Shown: positions 1 to 10,507, numbered from the stretch's first letter. The stretch is DNA of 64,000 bases from Trichaptum fuscoviolaceum (GCA_910574455.1 CAJSYZ010000009.1:2621040-2685039), one strand, 5' to 3'. Notes: a model not told the origin generated them from the sequence alone. Made by a program: numbers and translations.

Positions 1-359
1 GGGCAGAGAAGGGTAGCTTTGATCTTATATCAGCGACAGCTAGCAGCGACGAAAATGACCACTGGGCTGTGCCTCTACTCAATCTCAGCAAGAAAGGTTG
101 AGGGATAAAAGAAGTATATTAGCTACTGCTAACCGGAGGTTAGATCAGATCAAAGCTAGAGTACAACAAAAGCGAAGCTGTCTACTTATATACTGTAGGG
201 TGTGGCTGTGTCGCACTGCCCCGTTACTAAGCTACTATGCCAGAAGGTTCCATGGATTACTAAGTAGCGTCAGTGATGAGTAAAAGAAGATGACTACGCG
301 TGAATGCATAAGTGATGACAAAGAAAAGAAAAGATAAAATAAAAGGAAATTGAGTTCAT

Positions 360-2713
360 GACAGGTACCAGCTGATCCTAGATTGCAGAATGTGGCTGCA
401 AGTCGAACCTTGTCTTCATCTGTAGTGTAACCGGGTGTGAGAATGATGTAATTCTCCATGAGATCGAGCCATCGTCTAGCATCCTTGCGACTGCCATCGA
501 AGTTGAATGGTTTATTGGCTCCATTTCTACGTTCTTCGATTTTGTCCGGGGGTCCAGATGTGTTGGCTGCTCCTCCAGAAGTTCCCATTGGTGGTGATGG
601 AGGTGGAGGTGGCGGTGGAGGTGGTGGTTCAGGGGTCGGGGAATTAGACTTTTTGGGTTTGTGGTCAGGGTCAAAGGGATCGACGTAGGCTAATTTGTCT
701 TCTTCCTTCTTTGGAGGTTCTTCTTCCTGCTTCGGAGGTCTTTCTGGTGCTTTTCCTTTGTCTACAGATGGGGGTGTATCTGTTACTCCTCTAAGTTTGA
801 GGGCTTCGAGTCGATATGTTAGAGACTTGACTGATCGCTTGGATTGCTCAATTTCAACGTCAACTTTAGGTTTGTCCGTGCCTAAGATGGAGGGTCCTGC
901 AAGCGATTGGCTGTGTCTATGCCGGGTGGGGCTTGCGAGTAAAGGATGAGCAACTGGGGAAGTTTCTTCCTTGGGTTGATGAGTAGAAGGTCGGGGAGTA
1001 TTGGGGTCGGGTTGGGTAGTAGGAGGTGGGGTACTTGGGGGTGCAACCGGGGATGTGGCTGCAGTTAATGCGGTGGATTGTGAAGTGTTCGTATCAAGCG
1101 GTGAAGGGGGGAGTAAGTGGGTAAGAGTAAGAGGGGATGGTCTGGACTGGGGTTGATTTAGTCCGTGTAACTCTTGGTAACGTTCCTCAGCGTCTTCTGG
1201 GTCAACTGCTTGATAATTTGTGTTGTATCTGCGGTAAAATTCTCCGGGGTGGTGTCGATATCTTTTTGGGATAGCTTTCCACTCTCTTCCTTGCTTGCTG
1301 AAGTAGATGTATTCGGAATGAAATCCTCGAGCTCTATACCAACAGCGTTCCGAGTAGTCGAAGTATGAATTTTCCGGGGGGTAGGGAGGTAGTGATTCAA
1401 ACGAGGTGTCAAGGTGAGGGGTGTCCGGTAGTTGTGATCGAGGTGCCAGAGTGTCTAATCAGTAGTTTGGATTCCGTTTGTCTGATACTGTGCCGGAATC
1501 GGGGGTACTGGGGGAATAGGGGTGGCTTGTCGAATGGGACGGTTTGGGGGGGAAATGAGTGGAATTTCACTTGGGGATAGGCTAGGTTGACAACCACAGC
1601 GATTGATATAGGTTTGAACATCTTCTTCAACGTCAGGCCAATAGCAAACGTAATCTAGATGTTCCCTAGTGGTTTGGACTGTGTAATGATAGTTGGTTTC
1701 CGGATGGATGTGAGCTGCGTATATAAGATCGTTTCGAAGGGCTTGGTTGCTTCCAACGTAGGCTTGTCCTTCTGTCCAAAGTAAATCTACCCTTAGTTTC
1801 CAATTGGTGGGGAATCGACGGTTTCGGATAAGAAATGCCAATGATGTGATTACTGAATCTCCGTCGTAGCTTTTCTTGATTCGTTGATCTAGTCCGTTGA
1901 GTTTCAGAAGTCTAAAGTTCTCTGCAATTTCTGTCTCGTCTGATATACCGGGTTGGATAGGGTGGAGTCGACTAGTTCTGGGGATGATTAGATTTGCCAG
2001 GTTGCCTATTTGATTTATGAATAGAGCTGCTAAGTCTTCTTCTGATCCTTCTGAGGTGGGATTGGAATGGTCCAGGGGTAGGTGTGTCGAGCTGGATGGG
2101 TGAACCTAGAAGGGGGATGGGAGTTCCTTCGCGTTTGATCTCTTGTTTGATCGGAGGGGGAGGGGGTGTATGCTGTTCCTGGATCCTTTGAGTAACAGGT
2201 GTTACAGGTGGTAATTGCCTGTTATATGTTCCTATTTCGCTTGTCCAATAGTGTTGAGGATCTTCGAAGTTAGATGATGCTGAGCTAAGATAGGTTTCCC
2301 TTGTGAATTCTTGTCCGAGTCGAGGGGCTGAGTATGAAGTAACAAATGGATTGGTTACTATGCTTTCTCGAGCTTCGGATGGGGGTTCTGCCTTGGTTGT
2401 CTGTTCAGTGTCGGAGTATTCGAGTTCGGATGGGGTGTGGGGTGGGGTAGAGTTGGTGGGGATGTCTGTGATGCGGATGGGGTCGAAGATAAAAATCTCC
2501 TGCACGTCTTCCAACAATCTTTCCGTATGATTGGCGACTTGTATTAAGACCTTCAGGTTGGGCACTTCCTTGGGTGATCTCTTCCCTTGAGCTACTTGTT
2601 GTTACAACACGAGTGGGTTCTCCTAACTCTCTTCTCGAGTGCTCGTCCGGTATGTTACTTCGGTTCGCTGGATAACAACTTCCTGTTGTGTTCACCGGTA
2701 TTTCTGTCGTCAA
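360..2713 (-). pseudogene. gag-like polyprotein frames, broken
   Basis: Reading on the minus strand, open stretches overlap in different frames: a Ser/Pro-rich N-terminal part (from 2713), a part with LIQVANHTERLLEDVQEIF (2565-1972), a part ending in a Cys-containing segment (YINRCGC) at about 1575, a proline-rich linker including a run of about ten prolines (600-640), and a capsid-like C-terminal segment NKPFNFDGSRKDARRWL followed by MENYIILTPGYTTDEDKVRL (about 520-390). The last resembles the capsid start of Ty3/gypsy gag proteins, where a predicted amphipathic segment with a W precedes helices. Frame changes at about 2570, 2050 and 1450 mean small introns or decay; I cannot tell which. No zinc knuckle or protease was seen before the frame closes near 360. 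Confidence 0.5.
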
Positions 2714-3150
2714 CGAGTGAAGCTATGTCTCTTTGGATCTTCGCTATATGCGTCTAGCAGTTTCACTAGGTGGATCGGACCGTTCCTCTGCTTGCTTTCT
2801 TCTCTTCAAGTTACCTGGGCTGGCTCTGCTTTCTGATCGGGTCGCGAACCTCAAATCCCGCTTACACCAACCTTAATGTAACAAGGACCGTTAATTCTGG
2901 GCGTGAACCTGCTTAATGCTTTGGGTCTGTTTCGAGCGTCTGTGTAGATGAATACACAACACAAGTTATGTGTCAATCGTATGTCGTTCAAGTTCTTTCT
3001 TTCCTACTTTGAAAGGTTAGCAATCAATGGCCAGTTGTTCACTTACTTTGAAAGTATTCCGGATTAGTTCTTGTAGGGTGGATTGTTTAATTCCGATGGT
3101 GGAAAGTGGAGTCAAGTGCAATAGTCTTGGCTGCTTTCCAGGTTAGGAAA

Positions 3151-3162
3151 GAAGTCAATCCT
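3151..3162 (-). other. Candidate self-primer binding site of the left element
   Basis: AAGTCAATCCT (plus, 3152-3162) is the exact reverse complement of AGGATTGACTT (3336-3346) inside the LTR, 3 nt beyond the LTR edge. No TGG-type tRNA primer site was recognised there. Confidence 0.45.
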
Positions 3163-3376
3163 AATTGTTACGTTCACGGCTTCGGAAGACTTATCACGGA
3201 AATGATAAGTGACAAAAGCGTTGTTTGTGAACAAACAAGTGGTGAGATAAGAGTGGGCGCTTTAACGAGGCTCTCTTAAGCTCGGAAGTCGTGGGTGAAC
3301 AGAGTCTTTGGCACGATGGTGTGAAAGACTATAGGAGGATTGACTTAAGTGTCATCCGAAGGCCTATGTACAGGGG

Positions 3377-3384
3377 TTTATATA
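3377..3384 (-). promoter_or_regulatory. TATA box of the left LTR
   Basis: TATATAAA on the minus strand. A start about 30-38 nt downstream would fall close to 3346, the 5' end of the segment complementary to the primer site. Confidence 0.5.
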
Positions 3385-3418
3385 CTACAGAGGAGAGAAA
3401 CATAAATAGAACGTGCTT

Positions 3419-3530
3419 CTGGGGCTAGCTGGGGCTAACTGGGGCTAACTGGGGCTAACTGGGGCTAACTATGAAACAGGGGAAATGGGGCTAACTGGGG
3501 CTACGTAGGGCTAACTGGGGCTATGGTAAA
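3419..3530. repeat. Tandem 10-bp repeat GGGGCTAACT
   Basis: About five head-to-tail copies of GGGGCTAACT (first copy GGGGCTAGCT), an interruption, then further degenerate copies to about 3530. It lies 35-150 bp upstream of the minus-strand TATA box, in the U3 part of the presumed LTR, so it may act as an enhancer-like array (inference). Confidence 0.85.
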
Positions 3531-3703
3531 GCGAAGGGGCAATGTAAACAAAGAGGCAGTAAAAGGGGGCTGCCTGGGGCACCGAAGGTTAAAGGTAAAA
3601 AGGTTAAATGGTAAAGTCCGAGGAACAAAGGTAAGCGTAGCCTAATCGGGTTACGTGAGGTAAACAAAGGTAAACATGGTCCGTATGCTTGATGCATAAC
3701 ACA

Positions 3704-5240
3704 CTCGAAGTGATGCATTTGAAGCACCACTTTCCAGTTCAGCCACTTCCACAGCACCTATCACCGTAATTCTTCTTTATATTGCTTTGTATTGCTTAGT
3801 TAGACCATTTGAAAAAAAATGAAAGTCTCAGAGACACTCAAAAAAATACAAATGAATAAATACAGTTAGAATAGCACTTTTTAGCACTGTTATGCTACTT
3901 GTTCAACAACAAAGTACATGAATGCTATCAAAATAAATATGATAATTTACTATCAGACTATCTGTGTTGCGTAAAATAAGGTGCCTGAAGCTCACTCAAA
4001 AGATTGTTTTGATTTTGAGAGAAAAGTGTGTCCGGCAATGCCTCGGATGAATGCTCCGGGAATCGCCGGACACAACTTCGAGACGGAGACGCGTCGAAAG
4101 ACACCTTCGACAATGTCCAAAAAATTAATGATTCACTCCTTGCTCACAGTTTTTTTGTTGTTCAAATGTATGTATATTATAGATCAAGTTTAAGTTATAT
4201 TATACATGAATTAAATACAAAGAAAAAGAGAACAAACATACTAAGATTAGCCTTCGCGAAGCCGCTGATCACGAAGATCACGCGCAGTCGCAAAGGCTAT
4301 TCCCCAAAGTTGGGGTGCATTTGGTAGAACGGGTTCGAGGGAATTCACAAACCTTCTATTCCCTTTGCTGCGCTTGCGTCGTTTGAAGGAAACGGCGCAC
4401 ACAAATCAGCAAGCTCAATATCGGCAGCCAGATCGTCGTCATCGTCCAGCACTCACTGTCACGAAGACAGTAGTTCAAACCAGGAACTCAGACGGCAACC
4501 AGTATCGGACGCACAAAGCTGAGTGCTTGCGCATGCTGTTGCCGTTGCTGAAGAGCAGATGCCGAGCAGCAGCTGTGAGAATGTACAAGCTGTGGATGGG
4601 GATTAGGCCGGGGAGCTTCCTGTTCAGAATCCGAGCCGTTCAACTCTTGCTCGTAATCGTGATTGTCCTGATACAACTGTTGACCAGGTTCGTTGAATGG
4701 AGATTCTGGAGACGGAGGCGATTGTCGCTGTCGGCGCTGTGATTGTTGCGATTGTTGCGTTTGCAGCGACTTCTGTGAGGAAGTTGGACTTGCTAGGATT
4801 TGCTGCTGCTGCTGTGCTTGGATTTGGGAGAGCGGAGGAACGGTGGGTGTAGACTGCGTCCTGTGGTATCGTTGACGTTCTTCCTATGAAGATGAGGGTG
4901 CAGGTTTGCGCTGCACGCTCGCACTGTACCTGTGCAAATTGTTAGTAACGGCAAGAAGTGCAGGAATCGGTCTGACACACCTGCCACGTTTCCGGCCTTC
5001 CTGCTCCCTCTACGCAAGTTAGATTGCGTTGACATCCTTCTAGCGTAAGTTATAAAAGAAGAGAAATGAGACAAAAGAGACGACGCATGGTCGTGAAAGT
5101 GGGAGAAAAGGACAAGGACGGATGACGCGCGCGCACCGCCATCGTAAGCGCCGGCGCTTACTTTCGCGCATCGTTGCAATCTTTATTGCAAATTAAAAGC
5201 TACGTCATATTTGAAATAAAAAAGATTAGCCTACTGTTCT
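3704..5240. other. Gene-poor, low-complexity stretch with hairpins
   Basis: Nothing recognisable as a gene family. 3760-3970 is AT-rich. A perfect 10-bp inverted repeat TGTGTCCGGC / GCCGGACACA spans 4027-4084. A second imperfect foldback AGCCTT...AAGGCT lies at about 4246-4296. On the minus strand from about 5030 to 4488 there is a Gln/Ser/Pro-rich coding-like segment (QQQQQ, QQSQQSQRRQRQS, then an acidic YEQELNGSDSEQE) interrupted by a stop; it looks like a fragment of a low-complexity gene, but I cannot assign it. Confidence 0.4.
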
Positions 5241-5513
5241 ATGTAGCAGCTATTTTATATGAAATTACCAGGGGCAGGGCCCCGGTAATGCAATTATTAT
5301 AGCGCAAACGCGCCAGGGAGTCAAACAAGGCCGTATTACCGAATTTGGGCTGGTCCCTGACGCGGGAGGGCTGCCGCGTGGTGCCGGAAGGCGGCACCCC
5401 GGCATTAAGCCGCCGCGAAGCACAAAAAAGCTATAGTCCCGTTACCGCGATAACTATACAATCGGGTTGCGATAATTACCGCAAATCTATTAGATTATTA
5501 GTTGGTACGGCTC
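5240..5513. repeat. GC-rich foldback region, possible small transposon end
   Basis: Several nested inverted repeats: ATTACC/GGTAAT around a GC-rich loop (5264-5289); CGCGCCAGGGA near 5308 against TCCCTGACGCG near 5355 (one G/T mismatch); GGTGCC/GGCACC near 5380-5398. No transposase and no clear terminal repeat seen. The region directly abuts the truncated LTR at 5514. Confidence 0.4.
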
Positions 5514-5774
5514 GATCAGGGTCCAGTGGCTTGGTACTGTATAGTTTTTGCCTTTGTTCATCAAAACCGCGGACCCCCCTGCGAAGCACTCCACTTTTGG
5601 CCTCTTGTAAAGTGCTTCTCAGGTGATGTGTTTATCTTTAGCTCTGATGTGTAGAATAGCTTAATTGACTTGTAAAGTGCTTCTCAGAGTGAGAACCACC
5701 GCTCATTGCGTCCGATCGTCGTCCGTGTCCGATTCAGGGTCTCGAAAGCGAAGGAACCACTCTAGGTCGTAACA
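5514..5774 (+). repeat. Truncated LTR of the chromovirus family, inverted relative to the full copy
   Basis: This 261-bp block is the reverse complement of the first part of the plus-strand LTR at 17491 (from TGTTACGACC to about GGACCCTGATC). It ends with GGTCGTAACA at 5774 and breaks off at about 5514, so roughly 315 bp of the 576-bp LTR are missing. It shows that the same family inserted more than once here. Because the full element reads on the minus strand, this fragment corresponds to plus-strand sense. Confidence 0.85.
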
Positions 5775-6476
5775 AGTACTAGTACTACTACTACTGTACT
5801 ACTCGACGCCGGCGGCCGCCCGGGGAATGATTTCCGACCATCGCACTGACTGCAATATTTGGCTACCATCATCTACAACACTGAAGAAGGTCTGTTTTCA
5901 CATCATTTTCTTTCAGTACCGTAGTATCCTCAATTCATAAGTTTCAATATACTCCGTATGTGCTGAATGAAAAGTTTATGTTTATCACTGTCTATTTTCG
6001 TACAAAGATTCGTGCATGTGCATGTCAGCAAATCGGTTAACATAGAATCTATCATAAAAGTCCAGGGACTTCTCAGGTGTCAATGACTTCGGCGGACATT
6101 CATCACCCTTTGGAACCCCAAGGAGGTGAGCCAAACGAAAGATGTCCCCTATACCTATCACCAATAGCTTCGGAGCCTTGCAGTCACGGTGATAGTGACG
6201 TCTGCCACTGGCATTCACACCAGAACAGCATTCAACACAGGCGGTAGAGGTCTCTAACTCATATTCCGGCTCGACAATCCACATACTTGTTTTTGGGTCA
6301 GGCGAGTCTCCAACACGCTTGAACAATTGGACGAGAGCGCAGTCCTGATGCTCCCCTTTAGCGGTGAAGGAAAAAAGAAGCATAACCCGGGCAACTCTCA
6401 TTCCTGAAAACCCCTTTTTGCGGGGGCTAACTCGAACAAGGACTGCGTCATGTCTTGCTTTTCCGCGCCAAGAGGG

Positions 6477-7253
6477 TGTCAGGCTTGGACCCGATGCATG
6501 CCTTGTGGTGTCTTGTCTATCGTAAACAAATGAGATCATGCCTATCGAGACATGATGTCCTGCGAGATCGAATCTAAGAGCGAAGCAAAGAGAACAGAGA
6601 CGAGAGACGAGTATAACCAGGATCCGGGGCTTCCGGCATCCGACAAGGGTGACCGACGACGAGGGGACTTCGGGGTGCTCCCGCGCAAGGCTCGAGACGT
6701 CCGGGTCAAACACAAAAGATAGTCTAGAGCACTAGACAACAAGCAAGCTAGATTTGCAGACAAGATGAAGGCATGGTGGATCTCGAAAGCCTGGCCACTA
6801 GCTAGGCCCAAAGACTTATGATATTCGAGTCAAGGTATCTATGTACAAATGCTATGGGTTTATATAGAGAAAGGACAGAGATACCGGGATTCCGGAAGCG
6901 TGGGAAAATCGGGGATGCGGGCAATGCGGTAGGCAATGAGGCCTCACACATGTAAGACTAAGACAGGAATTGGAAAGGAACAACAAAGGAGTGACAGGAC
7001 ATGTGTAGGAGCATTGGTAAATCGGAGTAATGAAGGAGGAATGAGGGAAACAGGTGGGGAACATGAGGAAAGACAAGAGGATAAGAGACTTCGGGAAAGT
7101 CCATAAGGTAAGAACCCGGGATAAATCCCGAAAGGGAGAGATCCCGAAGGGAATGCCCCGGGATATTTCCCGAGGGCAAGATATCCCAAGCGGGATTTGG
7201 GAAAATCCCCGGGATGCGCCCCGAAGGGGAAAGGGTTATGTCACGTCGTGACA
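6477..7253 (-). repeat. 3' LTR of the non-autonomous element
   Basis: 777 bp, plus-strand ends TGTCAGG and GTGACA. The right-hand terminus is a 15-nt near-perfect palindrome TGTCACGTCGTGACA (7239-7253). A minus-strand TATATAAA lies near 6863. Its self-primer segment (6821-6831) has lost one base of the 12-nt match (GAGTCA instead of GAGTCC). Confidence 0.93.
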
Positions 7254-9730
7254 GTTGCCCCCCCTTAACGGCCGAGCCCCGTCGAGGCCAAGGTCCCGTC
7301 TGCGCATGTGCAAAGACAACGGGAGTATAGCGTTGTGGACCAATGTTGTGATGAGGGAAGATATGTCGGATGTTCCCCAACATATGACGGAGCTGGTTTG
7401 TTGTCCAAGAGGAAAGGCCATAGATACCATGGAAAGGGTGTGTTTTCTTAGATTGCGCAATTCTGCTATGCGCAAGCAAATATCCTCCGTGGATAAGAGA
7501 TATGGGCAAGTCAAAGGAAGAGCCAGAGTGAGCAACAACAGTTGAAAGTGCAGCCCGAATGGGGTGTACAGGCGGCGAGCTATCAAATGTTGCTGCTAAC
7601 CCGGCTGTTTCGAAGTTGTTGCCAGCGATCGACGAGTTTTGCGCCGATTCGAGTGAACATTGGGCGATAGGGAAGCCCCCGAGAAGATGAAGACGAAGGT
7701 GCCCTTAGTTTTGTGAAGGCTTGAATCAAGCCCGAGTTATGGTTCATGGTTTCAACAGCAGTGGCCCGGTAATGACATGAATGTTGTCCCGAAGATGTTG
7801 CCGGCGATTGATGAGTTTTGCGTCGATTCAGGCGGGAGTTGGGCGATAGGAAAGCCCTGAAGTAGACGCAGATGGGGGTGGTTTTGATTTTGTGAAGGCG
7901 CGAATCGATCCCAAGTTATGGGCGATCTTTTCGGCCAAAAGGGGGAAGGTGTGGTGGTGGTGATGTCGAACCAACAAGACCGCCGTGAGCTCAAAACTCA
8001 GCGGATCGGTGCGATTGTTGCAAGTATGGAAAGGGTGCGACTGGCAGAAGAGAATGGTGTCTTGCGCGCAGAAATCGGCCCAGTAGTTGCTTCGCAATCG
8101 TTGAAGAGAGGCGAAAATGTATGGTGAGGGTGAGGTCTGGCACTGATAACAGTCTGAAAGCCCCAAATCGTCTCCAACACATTCGAAACTTCGTGAGGTG
8201 TGTGTCCTAGTGTAGAACGACGTGTGTGCGCAAGGAGATCGGGAACGAATCGATGGATGTTGAGGAATGAGGGGGTGACTCAATGCCAAGATGGTGAGCA
8301 CTAAAAGTGATGTAGAGCGGCAAGTACTGCACCAATAGCCCTGAAACTTCGCCCAACCAATCTACCCAATCCCAACAACATATCCTCCAAGTTTTATCGA
8401 AATCCGATCAGTGGATGTATCAGGAAAGCGTCAGAAAAGGATGGCTCCTGTATGGCACTGGGTGCAACTTCATCCAGCAGTGCCATAGTTGTCGGTCTGA
8501 TTGGCAAGCTTCAACCTTTGTATCTGCAGTCCACCCAACGTTGCAGATTGTTTGCTCCAATCGTCCGTCGGTGTGAGGCGTGCGCGCCGTCAATCAAAAG
8601 CGCAGACGCTCTGAAGGCAATACATGTAGTCGGCGACGTGGATGAGGGCGAGGTTGGCGACGCCGCTCGTGACCTCCAATTGTTTGCTCCAATCGTCCGC
8701 GGGAACTTGACTGGAACAGCGAGAACTGCGGGAATGGGGTTTGTGCCCGTAGATTGCAAGCGCAGACGCTTTGAAGGCAATACATGACCGTGCCAATCGT
8801 GGCTAAAGGCGAAGGAGGCGACCCGTCGCCGATTGTTTGCTCCAGTCGTCCGTGCGGGTAGGCATCGCTCGAGTCGGCGGACTTCTACCAGGAGACGGCG
8901 GCGACCAGAGTAAGTCGCGAGAATGATCTTCGGGATGTCAGATGTGAGAGATAGGAGTTTACTATCTCCCCTCTTATCCGGGGCCTTCAAGAAGCGGTGA
9001 AGGCGCAGATGTTGATGGGATGCGTGCGCAAGCACGCAGGGGGTTCGGTCGGAAGACCAGAGGTGGGCAATCGACTCTGCGTTGACAGATGATTCTGCGA
9101 CAGACAAGGACGACTCGCGAAGAGCGGTCCTGTCATTGCCAAAGGTTACATACAGCCCGGAGGCTGTTGTTTCCAATGCGTCTGAGGTATGTTGCCTGTA
9201 CCTCCTCGACGAGAACAAGCCACGGCCAATTCTTGATCCGGATATCAAGTAGTTCTTCCAATCCTCCAAGATTACTCCCAGCAGTATCCAGCATCCATTG
9301 GGGAATGGCTTGAGGCAATCGCGCAGGTTGTTGATGCGGAGGACGTGGAATCTGGGGTCATCGTCTTGCGAGTGTCGTGGGGCGGGAAATATTGAGAATG
9401 GCGCGGAAAAAAGTTGAGAAGATTCAAGAATAGGAGTAGGAGAAGGGTTTCAGAGGTTTTTGTCGTAGATTGAAAGGGAGGAAAGGGGTGATCTTGAAAT
9501 TGGTGGAGGATGATGAAGAGAAAGAGATGGCCAAATTTGGAATGGGGTGAAAGCGCATATGCGCTACATGAAATTAACTGCGCGCATTCACGCAGGAGCT
9601 TCGAGATTAGAATAAGGGATTAATAGTGAAGATTAATGTGAAGATAAAGTAAAGAAATAAACCATCTAGAAGGTATGCTCTCCGCGGGGAGTCAGCAATT
9701 CGGACTCGCAGTAGGAGGACTCGAATATAC
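7254..9730 (-). other. Interior of the non-autonomous element, no recognised protein
   Basis: The longest minus-strand frame (open from about 9450, first ATG 9269, stop 8511) gives a 252-aa product with three copies of a motif GANN(R/W/L) and no known domain. Degenerate direct repeats are visible: about 7612-7750 against 7792-7925 (shared pieces GATGAGTTTTGCG.., TTGGGCGATAGG, AAGCCC), and three copies of GATTGTTTGCTCCAATCGTCCG-like sequence near 8547, 8678 and 8830 with CAGACGCT.TGAAGGCAATACATG between them. I read it as non-coding or decayed gag-region sequence. Confidence 0.5.
9717..9728 (-). other. Self-primer binding site candidate of the non-autonomous element
   Basis: Plus strand GGACTCGAATAT is the exact reverse complement of ATATTCGAGTCC at 10075-10086 in the adjacent LTR. 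It lies 2 nt from the LTR edge. A TGG-type tRNA primer site is not present. Confidence 0.6.
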
Positions 9731-10507
9731 TGTCAGGCTTGGACCCGATGCATGCCTTGTGGTGTCTTGTCTATCGTAAACAAATGAGATCATGCCTATC
9801 GAGACATGATGTCCTGCGAGATCGAATCTAAGAGCGAAGCAAAGAGAACAGAGACGAGAGACGAATATAACCAGGATCCGGGGCTTCCGGCATCCGACAA
9901 GGGTGACCGACGACGAGGGGACTTCGGGGTGCTCCCGCGCAAGGCTCGAGACGTCCGGGTCAAACACAAAAGATAGTCTAGAGCACTAGACAACAAGCAA
10001 GCTAGATTTGCAGACAAGACGAAGGCATGGTGGATCTCGAAAGCCTGGCCACTAGCTAGGCCCAAAGACTTATGATATTCGAGTCCAGGTATCTATGTAC
10101 AAATGCTATGGGTTTATATAGAGAAAGGACAGAGATACCGGGATTCCGGAAGCGTGGGAAAATCGGGGATGCGGGCAATGCGGTAGGCAATGAGGCCTCA
10201 CACATGTAAGACTAAGACAGGAATTGGAAAGGAACAACAAAGGAGTGACAGGACATGTGTAGGAGCATTGGTAAATCGGAGTAATGAAGGAGGAATGAGG
10301 GAAACAGGTGGGGAACATGAGGAAAGACAAGAGGATAAGAGACTTCGGGAAAGTCCATAAGGTAAGAACCCGGGATAAATCCCGAAAGGGAGAGATCCCG
10401 AAGGGAATGCCCCGGGATATTTCCCGAGGGCAAGATATCCCAAGCGGGATTTGGGAAAATCCCCGGGATGCGCCCCGAAGGGGAAAGGGTTATGTCACGT
10501 CGTGACA
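9731..10507 (-). repeat. 5' LTR of the non-autonomous element
   Basis: Near-identical to 6477-7253. Contains the minus-strand TATA box (10120-10113), a cluster of CCCGGGAT-like inverted motifs upstream of it (10369-10490), and the 12-nt segment complementary to the primer site (10075-10086). Confidence 0.93.
10113..10120 (-). promoter_or_regulatory. TATA box of the non-autonomous element
   Basis: TATATAAA on the minus strand, with its first T 34 nt upstream of 10086, where the self-primer segment begins. This spacing suits transcription starting at or next to that segment. Confidence 0.6.

Larger units (their letters stand above)
1..3703 (-). mobile_element. LTR retrotransposon, 5' part only, running off the left edge
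   Basis: Minus-strand element inferred from three parts in the expected order: an LTR-like block (about 3166-3703) with a minus-strand TATA box, a primer-site candidate just inside it, and gag-like reading frames (about 2713 down to 360). Pol would lie left of base 1 and is not visible. The outer (U3) edge of the LTR is approximate because only one LTR is in the window. Bases 1-360 have no clear reading frame; an intron-like stretch or loss of the element could explain this. Confidence 0.55.
3166..3703 (-). repeat. Probable LTR (single copy in window)
   Basis: Plus-strand start TGTTACG is the reverse of a ...GTAACA LTR end; the other end is near a CATAACA at 3695-3701. Inside are a minus-strand TATATAAA (3384-3377), a 10-bp tandem repeat array upstream of it, and an 11-nt segment (3336-3346) that is the exact reverse complement of the sequence just outside the LTR (3152-3162). 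Without the second LTR the outer boundary is a guess. Confidence 0.5.
6477..10507 (-). mobile_element. Non-autonomous LTR retrotransposon (LARD-like)
   Basis: Two 777-bp direct repeats (6477-7253 and 9731-10507) flank a 2477-bp interior. The 5-bp GAGGG immediately before 6477 and after 10507 is the target duplication. Orientation is minus: a purine tract (AAGGGGGGG) abuts the left LTR at 7255-7266, and a primer-site candidate abuts the right LTR at 9717-9728. The interior has no reverse transcriptase, integrase or protease; it would need enzymes in trans. The two LTRs differ at only about three positions that I saw, so insertion is recent and younger than the chromovirus. Confidence 0.9.

Noticed and set aside
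4240..4345. Possible tRNA around GGGTTCGAGGG
   Set aside because: A T-loop-like word is present but no matching acceptor stem or anticodon arm.
8511..9450. 252-aa minus-strand frame as a real gene
   Set aside because: Inside a non-autonomous LTR element, built partly of internal repeats, no known domain; kept only as a description of the interior.
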